DNA from: HIMB11 sp965657135
GTDB lineage: Bacteria > Pseudomonadota > Alphaproteobacteria > Rhodobacterales > Rhodobacteraceae
Length of the DNA stretch: 64,000 nucleotides
Assembly (NCBI GenBank): GCA_965657135.1
Contig: CBFHNF010000010.1
Location: 1-64,000 of the forward strand
Direction of reading: 5' to 3'
Shown: one piece after another, positions 53,126-62,724 of the stretch
Numbering within the stretch: position 1 is the first letter of the stretch
Layout: every line of letters begins with the position of its first letter
Translations under genes and position numbers: made by a program
Notes under the pieces: model-generated
Databases searched by the model: none
The model's input: only the letters and a program-made list of their open reading frames with translations
What the model was told of the DNA's origin: nothing

Positions 53126-53701
53126 CTATTCTTGGTCAGTGGGTTCGGATAATGTTTCTGGATCTTTCAAGGTGCGAGTTTCCCTGGTGTTTTGATCAAT
53201 GATCATGATCGCAACATCTGTGATGTCTACACTTACGCGATCATCAAGGACGACGCTGCGCCGATCTAGCAGGATCGAGGCCCCCCGATCCCGCATTACC
53301 TGGGATAAGACTGGGACAAAACTGCGCAGTAGATCCTGACGACGCTTGCTGCCTTCTTCTTCGAGTGCTTGAATTTTGGCTTGCTGTTCTAGGCGCAAAC
53401 GCACTGCTTTTTCATCAAAAGCTTTGGCAAGGACGCGAAATTCAGAGAGTTCTAATTCCTCGCGCTGTTTAATCAGGTCTTCTTCTTCGGCAGACAATTG
53501 CGCTTCAATTTTGTCCAACTCTTTTTGTAACTTTTGCGCCCGCTCGCCCATCTGAAAAGAAAGATACTGACCGATTTGGGTTTCATTCACCAAACGATCC
53601 AGATCAACAGTCACAACAGGGTTAACCACAATATCCTGTGCCGCAACATGTGCGGAAAAAGTGGTCAAGACACACAGAATTATGACTTTGAGCGAACGCA
53701 T
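53126..53701 (-). CDS. OmpH/Skp-family outer membrane chaperone
   Basis: A 191-residue periplasmic chaperone with a signal peptide (residues 1-21, ending SAHVAA) and long coiled-coil tentacles (about residues 55-130, rich in Glu, Gln, Lys, Leu). It carries unfolded outer membrane proteins to BamA. Starts on the last base of the bamA stop, so it is coupled to it. Confidence 0.92.
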   Translation of the reverse strand: MRSLKVIILCVLTTFSAHVAAQDIVVNPVVTVDLDRLVNETQIGQYLSFQMGERAQKLQKELDKIEAQLSAEEEDLIKQREELELSEFRVLAKAFDEKAVRLRLEQQAKIQALEEEGSKRRQDLLRSFVPVLSQVMRDRGASILLDRRSVVLDDRVSVDITDVAIMIIDQNTRETRTLKDPETLSEPTDQE

Positions 53702-55995
53702 TAAAACCGTGTCGCGATCGACAGATCAAAGGTGCGCGCTTCGTCAAGTGCCTCTTTTTTCAAAGCCCGCGTAAAGTCAAAGCGAAGCGGGCCAATCGGT
53801 GTGGTCCAATACAGAGTTGCCCCAACAACATGGCGCCATGATCCATCGTCATATTCCAGATTTGCACCGGTTGCACCCGTATCCCAAAGGTTGCCAATAT
53901 GATAAAATGCACCACCAGACACGCCGTATTCCTCAGGCAAGCCTAATGGAAAGTCGGCTTCCAATTTTGCGACGGTGTACTTGTTTCCGCCCAATGCATC
54001 ATTGACGCTTCCGGTTTTTTGTCGAGGGCTCATTCCCGCAAACTCAAAACCACGCATGACAGTCGCGGGCAAGAAGAAGCGATCAGTAACACGACTGGAC
54101 CCTGAATTGTGTTGCAAAAGCCCAGCTTCAACAACTCCACGTAAAACAACATCTTCGTTCATAACAGCTCGTTCGCCAATCAAACGCAAGCGTGATTTGC
54201 TGTAGGCACCTTTGTCGCCGGAAAGGCCACCAAAATCTTGATTGTAGACCACAGCGATCCCAGAGGACGGATCCAAACCAACACCGCGTGTGTCATAGCG
54301 ATAGGAAAACCCAAAACCCGCATCATTCAAACGACCACGATCTATTTCCGAACTGACAATCGTGCCAACATTCCCTGGATTAAGCAGTTCTTTATACGAA
54401 ACGTTTCCCCGAACCGACAAGCGCGAGTATTCACTAAGCGGGAAAGACAACGATGGCGTGACATCCAAAGAGCTCGTATCGTATGCAGCCCCTTGGTTGT
54501 CTGTTTGTCCGTAGGACAATCCAAGATTAAAGCTTAAATCAGAGTCTAAAAACTCTGGTTCTGTGAAATTCAATTCATAGGCCTGGTTGTCAACACCAGA
54601 TCTGATCGCGAATGACAGTTTCTGACCGCGACCCAAAAAGTTGCTCTCAGCATATTCAATCACCATGCCAAATCCTGAATCACCCGAATAAGTGGCGCCA
54701 AGTTGAAGCGATCCTGTTGGCTGTTCTTCCACTTCAACATCCACAATGACTTGTCCTGGTTTTGTACCTTCACGTGCATTTACCTCAGCACTCGAGAAGA
54801 AACCAAGCGCACGGATGCGTTCCGCCGCCTCGCGGATCAAACGAGGATTCAAAGGGTCACCTTCTGAAATGCGAAATTGACGGCGAATTACGCGATCAAG
54901 CGTCGTAGTATTGCCCGAAATATCAATACGTTCGACAAAGATACGTTCACCCTGTTCCAAAACGAATTCAACGTCTAACGTCAAATCTTCATCGTTGCGG
55001 GTAATACGCGGAGTCACTCGGACGAAATCCAAACCCAATTGAGTTGCGCGCGCTTCCAGACGAGACAGATTTTTTTCCATCATCGTAGGCGAATACACAT
55101 CCCCCGTTTCCGCCGAAATCGCAATTTGGAAATCATCGAGATCTATGTCTGAACGCTCAGTCGACACTGAAACGTCCCCAAAGCGAAATTTCTGTCCTTC
55201 GCGAACATTAAATGTCACAAAATAGGCGTTGTTTTCCTCTGACAATTCAGCATTTACATCGTTCACTTCGAAATCGATGTATCCTCGCGCATTATAAAAA
55301 TCGGTCAAAAGACGCTTATCGAATTCAATCCGGTCCTCTAGAAACGTGTCACGACGAACGAATAAACGTAGTAAACCAGCTTGCTTTGTATTCAAAATAC
55401 GACGCAATCGCCGATCAGAGAACACCTTATTTCCCACGATGCCGATCCGTTCAATCTCAGTCAGGCCACCTTCGAAAATTTCAAAAATAACATCAACGCG
55501 GTTATCGCTGCGGCGAATGATTTTCGTGGAAACCCGCGCAGCCAGACGACCTTGATCCGCATAAACCTGAGCAAGTGCTGCGCGGTCTGCCTCGACTTTG
55601 TCTGGATTAAACACGTGTCGGGGCTGTAGGCGCACAACCGCCTGCAATGTTGTGTCGTTTACACGACGATTGCCTTCGAATGCGATTTTATTCACGGTCG
55701 GAAATTCCGACACTTGGATCAAGAGCCGCGCACCCGTTGGGACGACCTCGACGCTTTCAAACAGACCACTGGCCAAAATATTTTGATAAGCGCGATTGAG
55801 GTCGTCGGCCCCAAAAGCCTGCCCAGTTTGCAAACCTGAGTAGGTCACAATAGTCGAGGTTTCGATCCGTTTGTTTCCATCCACATCAATGCGTGAAAAA
55901 TTGTATTCCTGCGCGTGGCTATCGCGAGCGCCCAAAACGACGCTTAGGCAGATAGATAGAATTGACAAATACACAAAATTTCGGATGGAACGCAT
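53701..55995 (-). CDS. bamA: outer membrane protein assembly factor BamA
   Basis: A 764-residue Omp85 protein with a signal peptide (about 1-28, ending DSHA), five POTRA domains to about residue 420 (first FSRIDVDGNKRIETSTIVTYSGLQ) and a 16-strand barrel that ends in the aromatic residue of SIATRF, the signal for outer membrane insertion. The L6 motif region VMRGFE is visible. It inserts beta-barrel proteins with the Bam complex. Preceded by rseP after 108 bases. Confidence 0.96.
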   Translation of the reverse strand: MRSIRNFVYLSILSICLSVVLGARDSHAQEYNFSRIDVDGNKRIETSTIVTYSGLQTGQAFGADDLNRAYQNILASGLFESVEVVPTGARLLIQVSEFPTVNKIAFEGNRRVNDTTLQAVVRLQPRHVFNPDKVEADRAALAQVYADQGRLAARVSTKIIRRSDNRVDVIFEIFEGGLTEIERIGIVGNKVFSDRRLRRILNTKQAGLLRLFVRRDTFLEDRIEFDKRLLTDFYNARGYIDFEVNDVNAELSEENNAYFVTFNVREGQKFRFGDVSVSTERSDIDLDDFQIAISAETGDVYSPTMMEKNLSRLEARATQLGLDFVRVTPRITRNDEDLTLDVEFVLEQGERIFVERIDISGNTTTLDRVIRRQFRISEGDPLNPRLIREAAERIRALGFFSSAEVNAREGTKPGQVIVDVEVEEQPTGSLQLGATYSGDSGFGMVIEYAESNFLGRGQKLSFAIRSGVDNQAYELNFTEPEFLDSDLSFNLGLSYGQTDNQGAAYDTSSLDVTPSLSFPLSEYSRLSVRGNVSYKELLNPGNVGTIVSSEIDRGRLNDAGFGFSYRYDTRGVGLDPSSGIAVVYNQDFGGLSGDKGAYSKSRLRLIGERAVMNEDVVLRGVVEAGLLQHNSGSSRVTDRFFLPATVMRGFEFAGMSPRQKTGSVNDALGGNKYTVAKLEADFPLGLPEEYGVSGGAFYHIGNLWDTGATGANLEYDDGSWRHVVGATLYWTTPIGPLRFDFTRALKKEALDEARTFDLSIATRF

Positions 55996-56103
55996 GGGTC
56001 AACCTCCCCTAAAAAGCAGCCTAATCTGGTTAGCGCGTTACACCAAGGTTGTCAAAATACCATTCGTGAAATTCGTGAAAAATACGCGGGTGTTTGCCGT
56101 TGT

Positions 56104-57444
56104 TTATGGACAAAACACGTCGTTGAACAACGCAAACATCATAAAGCTTAGCACAATCGCCAATCCAGCCATCATCATCGCGTTCATAACTCGAAGATTT
56201 GGAGGACGTCCGGCCACCGCCTCGTAGGCATGGAACACCAAATGACCGCCGTCTAACACTGGAATTGGAAATAAGTTTATCAATCCAACAGCCGTTGACA
56301 AAACCGCGATGAACCAAATCAAACTGTCCCCGCCTTGACGGGCCATTTGACCCGAAGTTTCCGCGATACCAATTGGACCCGATAAGTTACAAGAACTAAT
56401 GGCACCAGTCACCACATCAACAAGCCCAGTAATCGACGATTTCATGACTGAATAGGTAGTGCTCGCGGCATTTTTTGCTGCATCGCTGATACCAATTGCT
56501 TCGCTCTCTGGTTCAAATGCGTACAGCGTACTGACAATGCCGATGCGCCAAAACACATCATAACCGCCCGTATCATTTTGTTCTTCAACCTTTTTTGGTT
56601 GCAACTCGTAGTCAAAGGATTGACCGCCTCGATAAACAGTAAGCGAAAGCGGTACGCCATCTGATCCTTCAACCAGCTCTTTTAGGTCCGAGAAATAGTT
56701 TATACTTTGATTATTCACTTGGGTGATGACGTCCCCCACCTGTAATCCCGCCTCTATTGCGGCGGATCTTGGGATCAAACTACTGATACGGGCCAAATCC
56801 ATCGCTGGGCCTTGAACGACAAGTTCACGCCCTTGACGTTCAACAACATAGTCAATGATTGGCCCATCTGGGTTTTCACGAATGGCGCGGAAAAATTCCG
56901 AATAATCACCATCCAGTGGGACTTCGACAGACCCGACACGCTTTAGAATATCACCAACCTGCACTTCTGATACTTGGGGCACATCAAATACTGCACCGAC
57001 TGTTAACGGATTCTTTGTAACTCCCTGGCTCATCGATAGGCCAAAAAATAAAATCAGTGATAGAATAAAGTTGAATACAGGGCCCGCAGCCACAGTCGAG
57101 GCGCGCGCCCAAAGGGGTGCACCATGCATGGTTGAACGACGCTCTGCCGCATCCATATCATCAAGCACGCGTGTGTCAGCATCACTTGCAGCCCCCTTGT
57201 CGCCCTTGAACCGAACGTACCCGCCTAATGGAACGGCCGCGATTTGCCAAACCGTTCCGCGCCGATCCACGCGTGAAAACAGCACCGGACCAAATCCAAT
57301 TGAAAACACTTCTGCGTGAATACCGGACCACCGTCCTACGATATAATGCCCGTATTCGTGAATAAACACGATGATCGATAGACACAAAATAAACGCGACA
57401 AAAGTAAAGCCAACACCACCGAAGGCTGGTAATAAACTGCTCAA
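56104..57444 (-). CDS. rseP: site-2 membrane metalloprotease RseP
   Basis: A 446-residue intramembrane zinc protease. The active-site motif VFIHEYGHYIVGRW (HExxH) is near residue 30, a PDZ domain holds GLQVGDVITQVNNQ, and the third zinc ligand lies in NLFPIPVLDGGHLVFHAYEAV. Usually cleaves anti-sigma factors in envelope stress. It follows dxr by 19 bases. Confidence 0.95.
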   Translation of the reverse strand: MSSLLPAFGGVGFTFVAFILCLSIIVFIHEYGHYIVGRWSGIHAEVFSIGFGPVLFSRVDRRGTVWQIAAVPLGGYVRFKGDKGAASDADTRVLDDMDAAERRSTMHGAPLWARASTVAAGPVFNFILSLILFFGLSMSQGVTKNPLTVGAVFDVPQVSEVQVGDILKRVGSVEVPLDGDYSEFFRAIRENPDGPIIDYVVERQGRELVVQGPAMDLARISSLIPRSAAIEAGLQVGDVITQVNNQSINYFSDLKELVEGSDGVPLSLTVYRGGQSFDYELQPKKVEEQNDTGGYDVFWRIGIVSTLYAFEPESEAIGISDAAKNAASTTYSVMKSSITGLVDVVTGAISSCNLSGPIGIAETSGQMARQGGDSLIWFIAVLSTAVGLINLFPIPVLDGGHLVFHAYEAVAGRPPNLRVMNAMMMAGLAIVLSFMMFALFNDVFCP

Positions 57445-57463
57445 ATCAAAATGCCCCTATCTA

Positions 57464-58636
57464 TTATTGTGCGACGCACACACGACCTGCTAGATCACGC
57501 GCCAATGCATCCATGCCTAGAATGTGTTCCAGGTTCATCGCATCCTCAAACCCATGATCCCTATCAGATAAGGTGTCAATCACTGCTTTGACAACCTCTG
57601 ACATTTGTAAAAACCCGATCTGACGTGCCAAAAACGCATCTAACGCTTTTTCCTTGGCAGCGTTAAAGGCCGCCCCCATCAAGCCACCTGCCCGCATGAC
57701 TTGATAGGCCAAATCAATTGAGGGATATTTTTGCAAATCGGGCGCGGCAAAATCCAGTCGCGCGATTTTTGCAAAATCCAATCGTTCTAGCGGTAAATTG
57801 GCACGACGAGCACCATAAAGAGCAAATCCAATTGCATGCCTCATGTCATGTGGTCCAACATGAGCGATAATCCCAGCGTCCTGAAATTCAACCAAGGCAT
57901 GGACCAACGATTGCCTATGCACCAAAACCTCTATCTGATCTGATCTAAGATCAAATAATTCTTTTGCTTCAATAACTTCTAGCGCCTTATTAAACATAGA
58001 TGCACTGTCAACTGTAATCCGCTGTCCCATGGCCCAAGTTGGATGGTCGCAGGCCTGTTCTGGGGTAACAGTTTTCATCTGCTCATAGGTATAGTCGCGA
58101 AACGCACCACCAGAAGCCGTCAAAATAACCCGATCAATCGTATCACGCCGTTCACCCTGAAGCGCCTGAAAGACCCCCGAATGTTCACTATCCACAGGCA
58201 GTAGGGCAACTCCATTTTTTTGCGCAACCCAACGGGTTAATGCGCCTGCGGCGACCATGCTTTCCTTATTTGCCAGCAAAAGGTCTGCTCCAGCATTCAT
58301 AGCGTTCAATCCTGGTTCTAACCCAGCTGCACCAACAATGGCAGACATAGCCATGTCAACAGGGCGCGATGCTGCCTCAGTTAGTGCAATTTTCCCTGCC
58401 CCCACCTGAATATCCGTTCCCGCCAATGCAGATTTTAGCTCATCATACCATTCGTCATAAGCCGTCACAGCCATCTTGGCCTTGAACTTTTTGGCGTCTG
58501 AAGCCAGCTTTTCAATTTGGCGACCACCTGTAATGGTATCAACCTGAAATTGTTCAGGATCGCGACCTATCAGATCAAGAGTATTTTGCCCAATCGACCC
58601 CGTGGCCCCGAATATTGACACGCGCTTCAGATCCAT
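57464..58636 (-). CDS. dxr: 1-deoxy-D-xylulose 5-phosphate reductoisomerase
   Basis: A 390-residue NADPH enzyme that commits the methylerythritol pathway. Motifs: SIFGATGSIGQNTLDLI, LLANKESMVAAG, LLPVDSEHSGVFQ and the metal/phosphate loop LTASGGAFRDY with WAMGQRITVDSA. Overlaps the cdsA gene by 10 bases. ispD and ispF of the same pathway are at 35 kb. Confidence 0.96.
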   Translation of the reverse strand: MDLKRVSIFGATGSIGQNTLDLIGRDPEQFQVDTITGGRQIEKLASDAKKFKAKMAVTAYDEWYDELKSALAGTDIQVGAGKIALTEAASRPVDMAMSAIVGAAGLEPGLNAMNAGADLLLANKESMVAAGALTRWVAQKNGVALLPVDSEHSGVFQALQGERRDTIDRVILTASGGAFRDYTYEQMKTVTPEQACDHPTWAMGQRITVDSASMFNKALEVIEAKELFDLRSDQIEVLVHRQSLVHALVEFQDAGIIAHVGPHDMRHAIGFALYGARRANLPLERLDFAKIARLDFAAPDLQKYPSIDLAYQVMRAGGLMGAAFNAAKEKALDAFLARQIGFLQMSEVVKAVIDTLSDRDHGFEDAMNLEHILGMDALARDLAGRVCVAQ

Positions 58637-59418
58637 GTCAGCACCCCCAAAAAAACCGCATAGACAAGGCTTGCGCCAATTAAGCCATCAAAACGATCCA
58701 TAACACCGCCGTGACCTGGAATAAGGTCTGAACTATCTTTGAGACCTGCTGCACGTTTCAGCCCGCTTTCGACGATATCACCCATCTGGGACGCAAATGA
58801 AAGTCCAAGCGCCTGCGCAAGTGCCACCTCAAGCGGCAAAATGACATACCCCAAATGCACGAGCACATAGCTTAACACCACCGACCCTAACCAACCGCCG
58901 ACGATTCCAGACCATGTTTTTTTCGGACTGAGTGTGGACCAAAATTTTGCCCCACCTACGATACTCCCCACGAAATAACCCGCGATATCCGTAATCACGA
59001 CAATGCCAAAAATCCAAAGTGCCGCAATGATCCCGACATCGTTGCGCACGTATATCAACAGCAGTGCACCGATAATGATCCCCGCGGACACAAGCGTTCC
59101 CAATCTATCAACCGTATGAAAATAAACCCGCTGTAATAGTGTCGCGACGGTTAGGATGACTACCTGTTCAATCAAGCTATCCGTTATGAGAAGCCAAATG
59201 ATACAGATCACAGAAGTCAACGCAGAGAACCACTGCGCTTGCATCGAAAGAGGCGTTAACATTCGGCCCAATTCCCAATGCATTGCACCAACCGCGCACA
59301 CAATCACCGCGCTAAAGACATAGCCCCCCATCCAGATCGCAACGCCACCGATCAACAGCATAATAATTGCTGATGTCACACGGGTCTGCAAATCCGCGAA
59401 TTTTGCGCCCTCACTCAT
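58627..59418 (-). CDS. cdsA: phosphatidate cytidylyltransferase
   Basis: A 263-residue integral membrane enzyme making CDP-diacylglycerol. About eight hydrophobic helices, and the full family signature SGLKRAAGLKDSSDLIPGHG near the C-terminus. Overlaps uppS by ATGA and dxr by 10 bases. Confidence 0.95.
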   Translation of the reverse strand: MSEGAKFADLQTRVTSAIIMLLIGGVAIWMGGYVFSAVIVCAVGAMHWELGRMLTPLSMQAQWFSALTSVICIIWLLITDSLIEQVVILTVATLLQRVYFHTVDRLGTLVSAGIIIGALLLIYVRNDVGIIAALWIFGIVVITDIAGYFVGSIVGGAKFWSTLSPKKTWSGIVGGWLGSVVLSYVLVHLGYVILPLEVALAQALGLSFASQMGDIVESGLKRAAGLKDSSDLIPGHGGVMDRFDGLIGASLVYAVFLGVLTWI

Positions 59419-60140
59419 CCAAGAACCGCCCCAAAACGCCGTTCGCGATTACCATAGCTCTGCAAAACACGATCAAAAATTTCGGGGGTAAAATCAGGCC
59501 AAAGAGTATCAATAAATTCATATTCGGCGTAGGCAGATTGCCAAAGTAAAAATCCGGATATCCGCGCCTCTCCGCTGGTGCGTATGACCAAGTCGGGATC
59601 AGGTAAAAAGTGTGTATCCAGATACTTAGGTAGGGTTTCTTCATTTATTGAATCTGGATCAAGGTTTCCAATTGCGACATCTTTCGCCAAACGCTTGGTT
59701 GCGCGAAATACCTCATCGCGACCACCATAGTTCAGCGCAACGGTTAAATTCACTTTGGAATTGCCTTTGGTAATATCCTCAAGTTCATTCATCAGGGAAA
59801 CCAAAGCGGGTTCAAGGCGGATCCTATCGCCGATGAATCGCACCCTGACACCATTATCGCAAAGGTCTCTGATTTCAGTTAATAAATACTTTTTAAACAA
59901 TGCCATCAAACCAGAAACTTCAACTTGGGTACGTTTCCAGTTTTCAGTTGAAAAGGCAAAAATCGTTAAATACTCGACCCCTAATTTTGGGCAACTTTCT
60001 ACAATTTCGCGCACTCTGCGCGCCCCTGCATGATGCCCGAACAACCTTGGCCGTCCCCTTGCCTTTGCCCAGCGTCCGTTGCCATCCATTATGATGGCAA
60101 CATGGCGTGGCGGCACGGTGCTATCTGCATCTTTGGCCAT
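59415..60140 (-). CDS. uppS: undecaprenyl diphosphate synthase
   Basis: A 241-residue cis-prenyltransferase that builds the lipid carrier for wall and envelope sugars. Family regions IIMDGNGRWAKARGRPR (catalytic Asp), HHAGARRVREIVE, LTIFAFSTENWKR and the C-terminal DLVIRTSGEARISGFLLWQSAYAE are all present. Three bases after frr. Confidence 0.96.
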   Translation of the reverse strand: MAKDADSTVPPRHVAIIMDGNGRWAKARGRPRLFGHHAGARRVREIVESCPKLGVEYLTIFAFSTENWKRTQVEVSGLMALFKKYLLTEIRDLCDNGVRVRFIGDRIRLEPALVSLMNELEDITKGNSKVNLTVALNYGGRDEVFRATKRLAKDVAIGNLDPDSINEETLPKYLDTHFLPDPDLVIRTSGEARISGFLLWQSAYAEYEFIDTLWPDFTPEIFDRVLQSYGNRERRFGAVLG

Positions 60141-60143
60141 TTC

Positions 60144-60707
60144 TCAAACTTGCATGATTTCTTGTTGTTTGTTTTCTAGCGCTGCATCAATCGCTTTAAT
60201 TGACTTATCGGTCAAATCTTGAACTTCGCTTTCCCAGAACTTTTGATCATCCTCGGAAATGCCATCTGCCTTGGCCTTTTTCACCTGATCCATACCATCG
60301 CGGCGAACATTGCGAATCGAGACGCGCGCGCTTTCGGCATATTGCGCAGCCACACGACTCAATTCACGGCGGCGCTCTTCGTTCAGCTCTGGAATTGGAA
60401 GCATAATAATTGTTCCATTCAACTGTGGGTTAATGCCCAAACCGCTTTCACGAATGGCCTTTTCCACCGCGTTGACCATGGATTTGTCCCAAACATTCAC
60501 TGTAACCATACGTGGTTCAGGAACGTTAACAGTACCGACCTGATTGATTGGGGTGCGCTGCCCATAGGCCTCTACTGTGATTGGCTCGAGCATAGATGCA
60601 GAAGCGCGTCCTGTCCTAAGAGAGGCGAATTCTGTTCTTAGCGCAGCCATTGCACCGTCCATGCGACGCTGAAGTTCATCAGTATCTAATAAAAAATCGT
60701 CAGACAT
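60144..60707 (-). CDS. frr: ribosome recycling factor
   Basis: A 187-residue two-domain protein that splits post-termination ribosomes with EF-G. Motifs: RTGRASASMLEPI, YGQRTPINQVGTVNVPE and VSIRNVRRDGMDQVKKA. Preceded by pyrH after 48 bases. Normal length. Confidence 0.96.
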   Translation of the reverse strand: MSDDFLLDTDELQRRMDGAMAALRTEFASLRTGRASASMLEPITVEAYGQRTPINQVGTVNVPEPRMVTVNVWDKSMVNAVEKAIRESGLGINPQLNGTIIMLPIPELNEERRRELSRVAAQYAESARVSIRNVRRDGMDQVKKAKADGISEDDQKFWESEVQDLTDKSIKAIDAALENKQQEIMQV

Positions 60708-60755
60708 TTTGTTGCCTTTTCGTTATATGTTGCTCTTCTCGCACCAACTATAGCG

Positions 60756-61487
60756 TTAGTTGGTCACTCTTGTATAGGTTCCTTCACCGGCCAAAATTCC
60801 CCGAAAACCGCCCGGTTCATCCAATGAAAACACGATCAATGGCATTTTATTGTCTCGCATCAACGCAATCGCACTGGCATCCATGACCTTTAAGTTTTGC
60901 TGTAATACGTCATTATATGTGATGTTGTCATAGCGCACTGCGGTTGGATTCGTTTTCGGATCGCTGTCATAAATACCATCCACTTGTTTACCCATAAACA
61001 CTGCCTCGCACGCCATTTCGCTTGCGCGTAATGCAGAGGCCGTATCCGTTGTGAAATAGGGGTTTCCAGTTCCAGCTGCAAAGATGCAGACCCGCTTTTT
61101 CTCAAGATGTCGGACGGCACGGCGTCGAATGTATGGTTCACAGATCTGGTCCATTGGTATCGCGCTAATGACGCGGGTAAAGACGCCCATGCTTTCTAAT
61201 GCGCTTTGCATAGCCAGTGCGTTCATGACAGTGGCCAACATGCCCATATAGTCAGCTGTGGTCCGCTCCATTCCTTGGGCACTGCCCGACAAGCCACGGA
61301 AAACGTTGCCGCCACCTATGACCATACAAATCTCAACACCCATGTCGTGAACAGTCTTCACCTCTTTGGCGATCCTCTCAACTGTGGGCGGATGCAATCC
61401 ATATCCTTGATCTCCCATCAATGCCTCACCCGAAATTTTGAGCATAACGCGTTTAAATGCTGTTTTCTGGGAGAGTTGTTGAGACAT
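60756..61487 (-). CDS. pyrH: uridylate kinase
   Basis: A 243-residue UMP kinase of the amino-acid-kinase fold, unique to bacteria. Starts MSQQLSQKTAFKRVMLKISGEAL with phosphate loop VIGGGNVFRG and DTASALRASEM. ATG 61487 has AGGAG upstream; a longer frame to 61601 would overlap the divergent promoter and was rejected. First visible gene of the envelope cluster; rpsB and tsf, often upstream, are not here. Confidence 0.95.
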   Translation of the reverse strand: MSQQLSQKTAFKRVMLKISGEALMGDQGYGLHPPTVERIAKEVKTVHDMGVEICMVIGGGNVFRGLSGSAQGMERTTADYMGMLATVMNALAMQSALESMGVFTRVISAIPMDQICEPYIRRRAVRHLEKKRVCIFAAGTGNPYFTTDTASALRASEMACEAVFMGKQVDGIYDSDPKTNPTAVRYDNITYNDVLQQNLKVMDASAIALMRDNKMPLIVFSLDEPGGFRGILAGEGTYTRVTN

Positions 61488-61618
61488 ATTGCACTCCTGC
61501 GGTTTGCCGATAAAATTGCGCACAAAATGTCTGAAAAGCGCAACAGTTTCAATGCACCAAATGCAAATAGCCCAAAACTTGATGATTTTTGCCAATTCCA
61601 TCGCGGTAGCACAGCGTG

Positions 61619-62521
61619 ATGAATGAATTTTCCTGGGATATCATTGAAAAGGCCTCCTCAAAGACCCCTATTTTAATCGCTGGGCCAACTGCATCGGGAA
61701 AATCTGCGTTGGCGCTTGAATGTGCTGAACGATTTGGTGGTGTGATTATCAATGCAGATGCTTTGCAGGTTTATGAAAATTGGCGTGTTTTATCCGCACG
61801 ACCAAGCCCGCAGGATGAAACACGTGCGCCCCATCGGCTGTATGGACATTTGCCGTTTGATGCGGAGTACTCGGTTGGGCAATGGGTGCGTGAGATCGAT
61901 CCCTTTCTGGTAGATGACACGCGTCCAATTATTGTTGGGGGAACGGGATTGTATTTTACGGCGCTAACCCAAGGGCTGGCGGAAATCCCTGAAACCCCAG
62001 CACATGTTCGACATACCGCGGATCAAATGGTTCGGAAATTCGGTTTTCAGGCATTGATACCAGAAATTGACGAACATACGCGCGCTTCAATTGATTTGCT
62101 CAATCCGATGCGAGTGCAGCGCGCGTGGGAGGTTCAGCGCGCAACGGGCAAAGGCATTCGTGCATGGCAAGAGGCGACACCCGCACCAAAATTACCACTG
62201 CAAGGTGTAATACCGATTCTGTTTGACACACACAAAGAGTGGTTGAACGCGCGCATTTCCCAGCGTTTCGATATCATGCTAGAAAGCGGTGCTTTACAAG
62301 AAGCCAAAGAAAATTTTAATAATTGGGACCCCAATCTCCTCTCAAATCGCGCCATTGGTGCACCTGAATTAATTGCGCACCTTCAGGGAAACATGTCGCT
62401 GAGTGCCGCACGCGAAGCCGCCACTATCGCAACCCGCCAGTTCGCCAAACGTCAACGTACGTGGTTTAGGTCGAAAATGAAGGACTGGATTCGATATCAT
62501 CCCGAAGACCAAAAATATTAG
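61619..62521 (+). CDS. miaA: tRNA dimethylallyltransferase
   Basis: A 300-residue enzyme that adds an isopentenyl group to A37 of tRNAs reading U-starting codons. P-loop LIAGPTASGKSAL, NADALQVYENWRVL, and PIIVGGTGLYFTAL are family marks; ISQRFDIMLESGAL and NRAIGAPELIAHLQG follow. A GTG lies just before the chosen ATG. Divergent from pyrH. Confidence 0.95.
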   Translation: MNEFSWDIIEKASSKTPILIAGPTASGKSALALECAERFGGVIINADALQVYENWRVLSARPSPQDETRAPHRLYGHLPFDAEYSVGQWVREIDPFLVDDTRPIIVGGTGLYFTALTQGLAEIPETPAHVRHTADQMVRKFGFQALIPEIDEHTRASIDLLNPMRVQRAWEVQRATGKGIRAWQEATPAPKLPLQGVIPILFDTHKEWLNARISQRFDIMLESGALQEAKENFNNWDPNLLSNRAIGAPELIAHLQGNMSLSAAREAATIATRQFAKRQRTWFRSKMKDWIRYHPEDQKY

Positions 62522-62559
62522 ACAACAAAATAGTCGATTGGTCTTTGATAGCCAACCAA

Positions 62560-62599
62560 ATGTCGCAATTTGACAAGTGTATTGTCGCATTTGCGACAA
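62560..62599. promoter_or_regulatory. palindromic operator upstream of the ABC binding-protein gene
   Basis: A perfect 18-base palindrome TTGTCGCATTTGCGACAA (62582-62599; 8-base arms) and a half-matching copy TGTCGCAATTTGACAA at 62560-62575. They lie 125-165 bases before the start of the substrate-binding protein, where a repressor would control the transport operon. The binding protein is unknown. Confidence 0.65.
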
Positions 62600-62724
62600 A
62601 AATTTTGTGACGATACCATTGACGATTGCGGTAATATAGTGCCGAATGTCATGGTAACATTCGAATTGCCGTTAAATGGGGGCTAACCCAATTGGCGGTG
62701 CATATGCGTCAGACAGGGAGTAAC

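Noticed and set aside
62582..62599. PpsR/CrtJ-type site (TGT-N12-ACA)
   Set aside because: The spacing between TGT and ACA is 10, not 12, and no photosynthesis gene is near.
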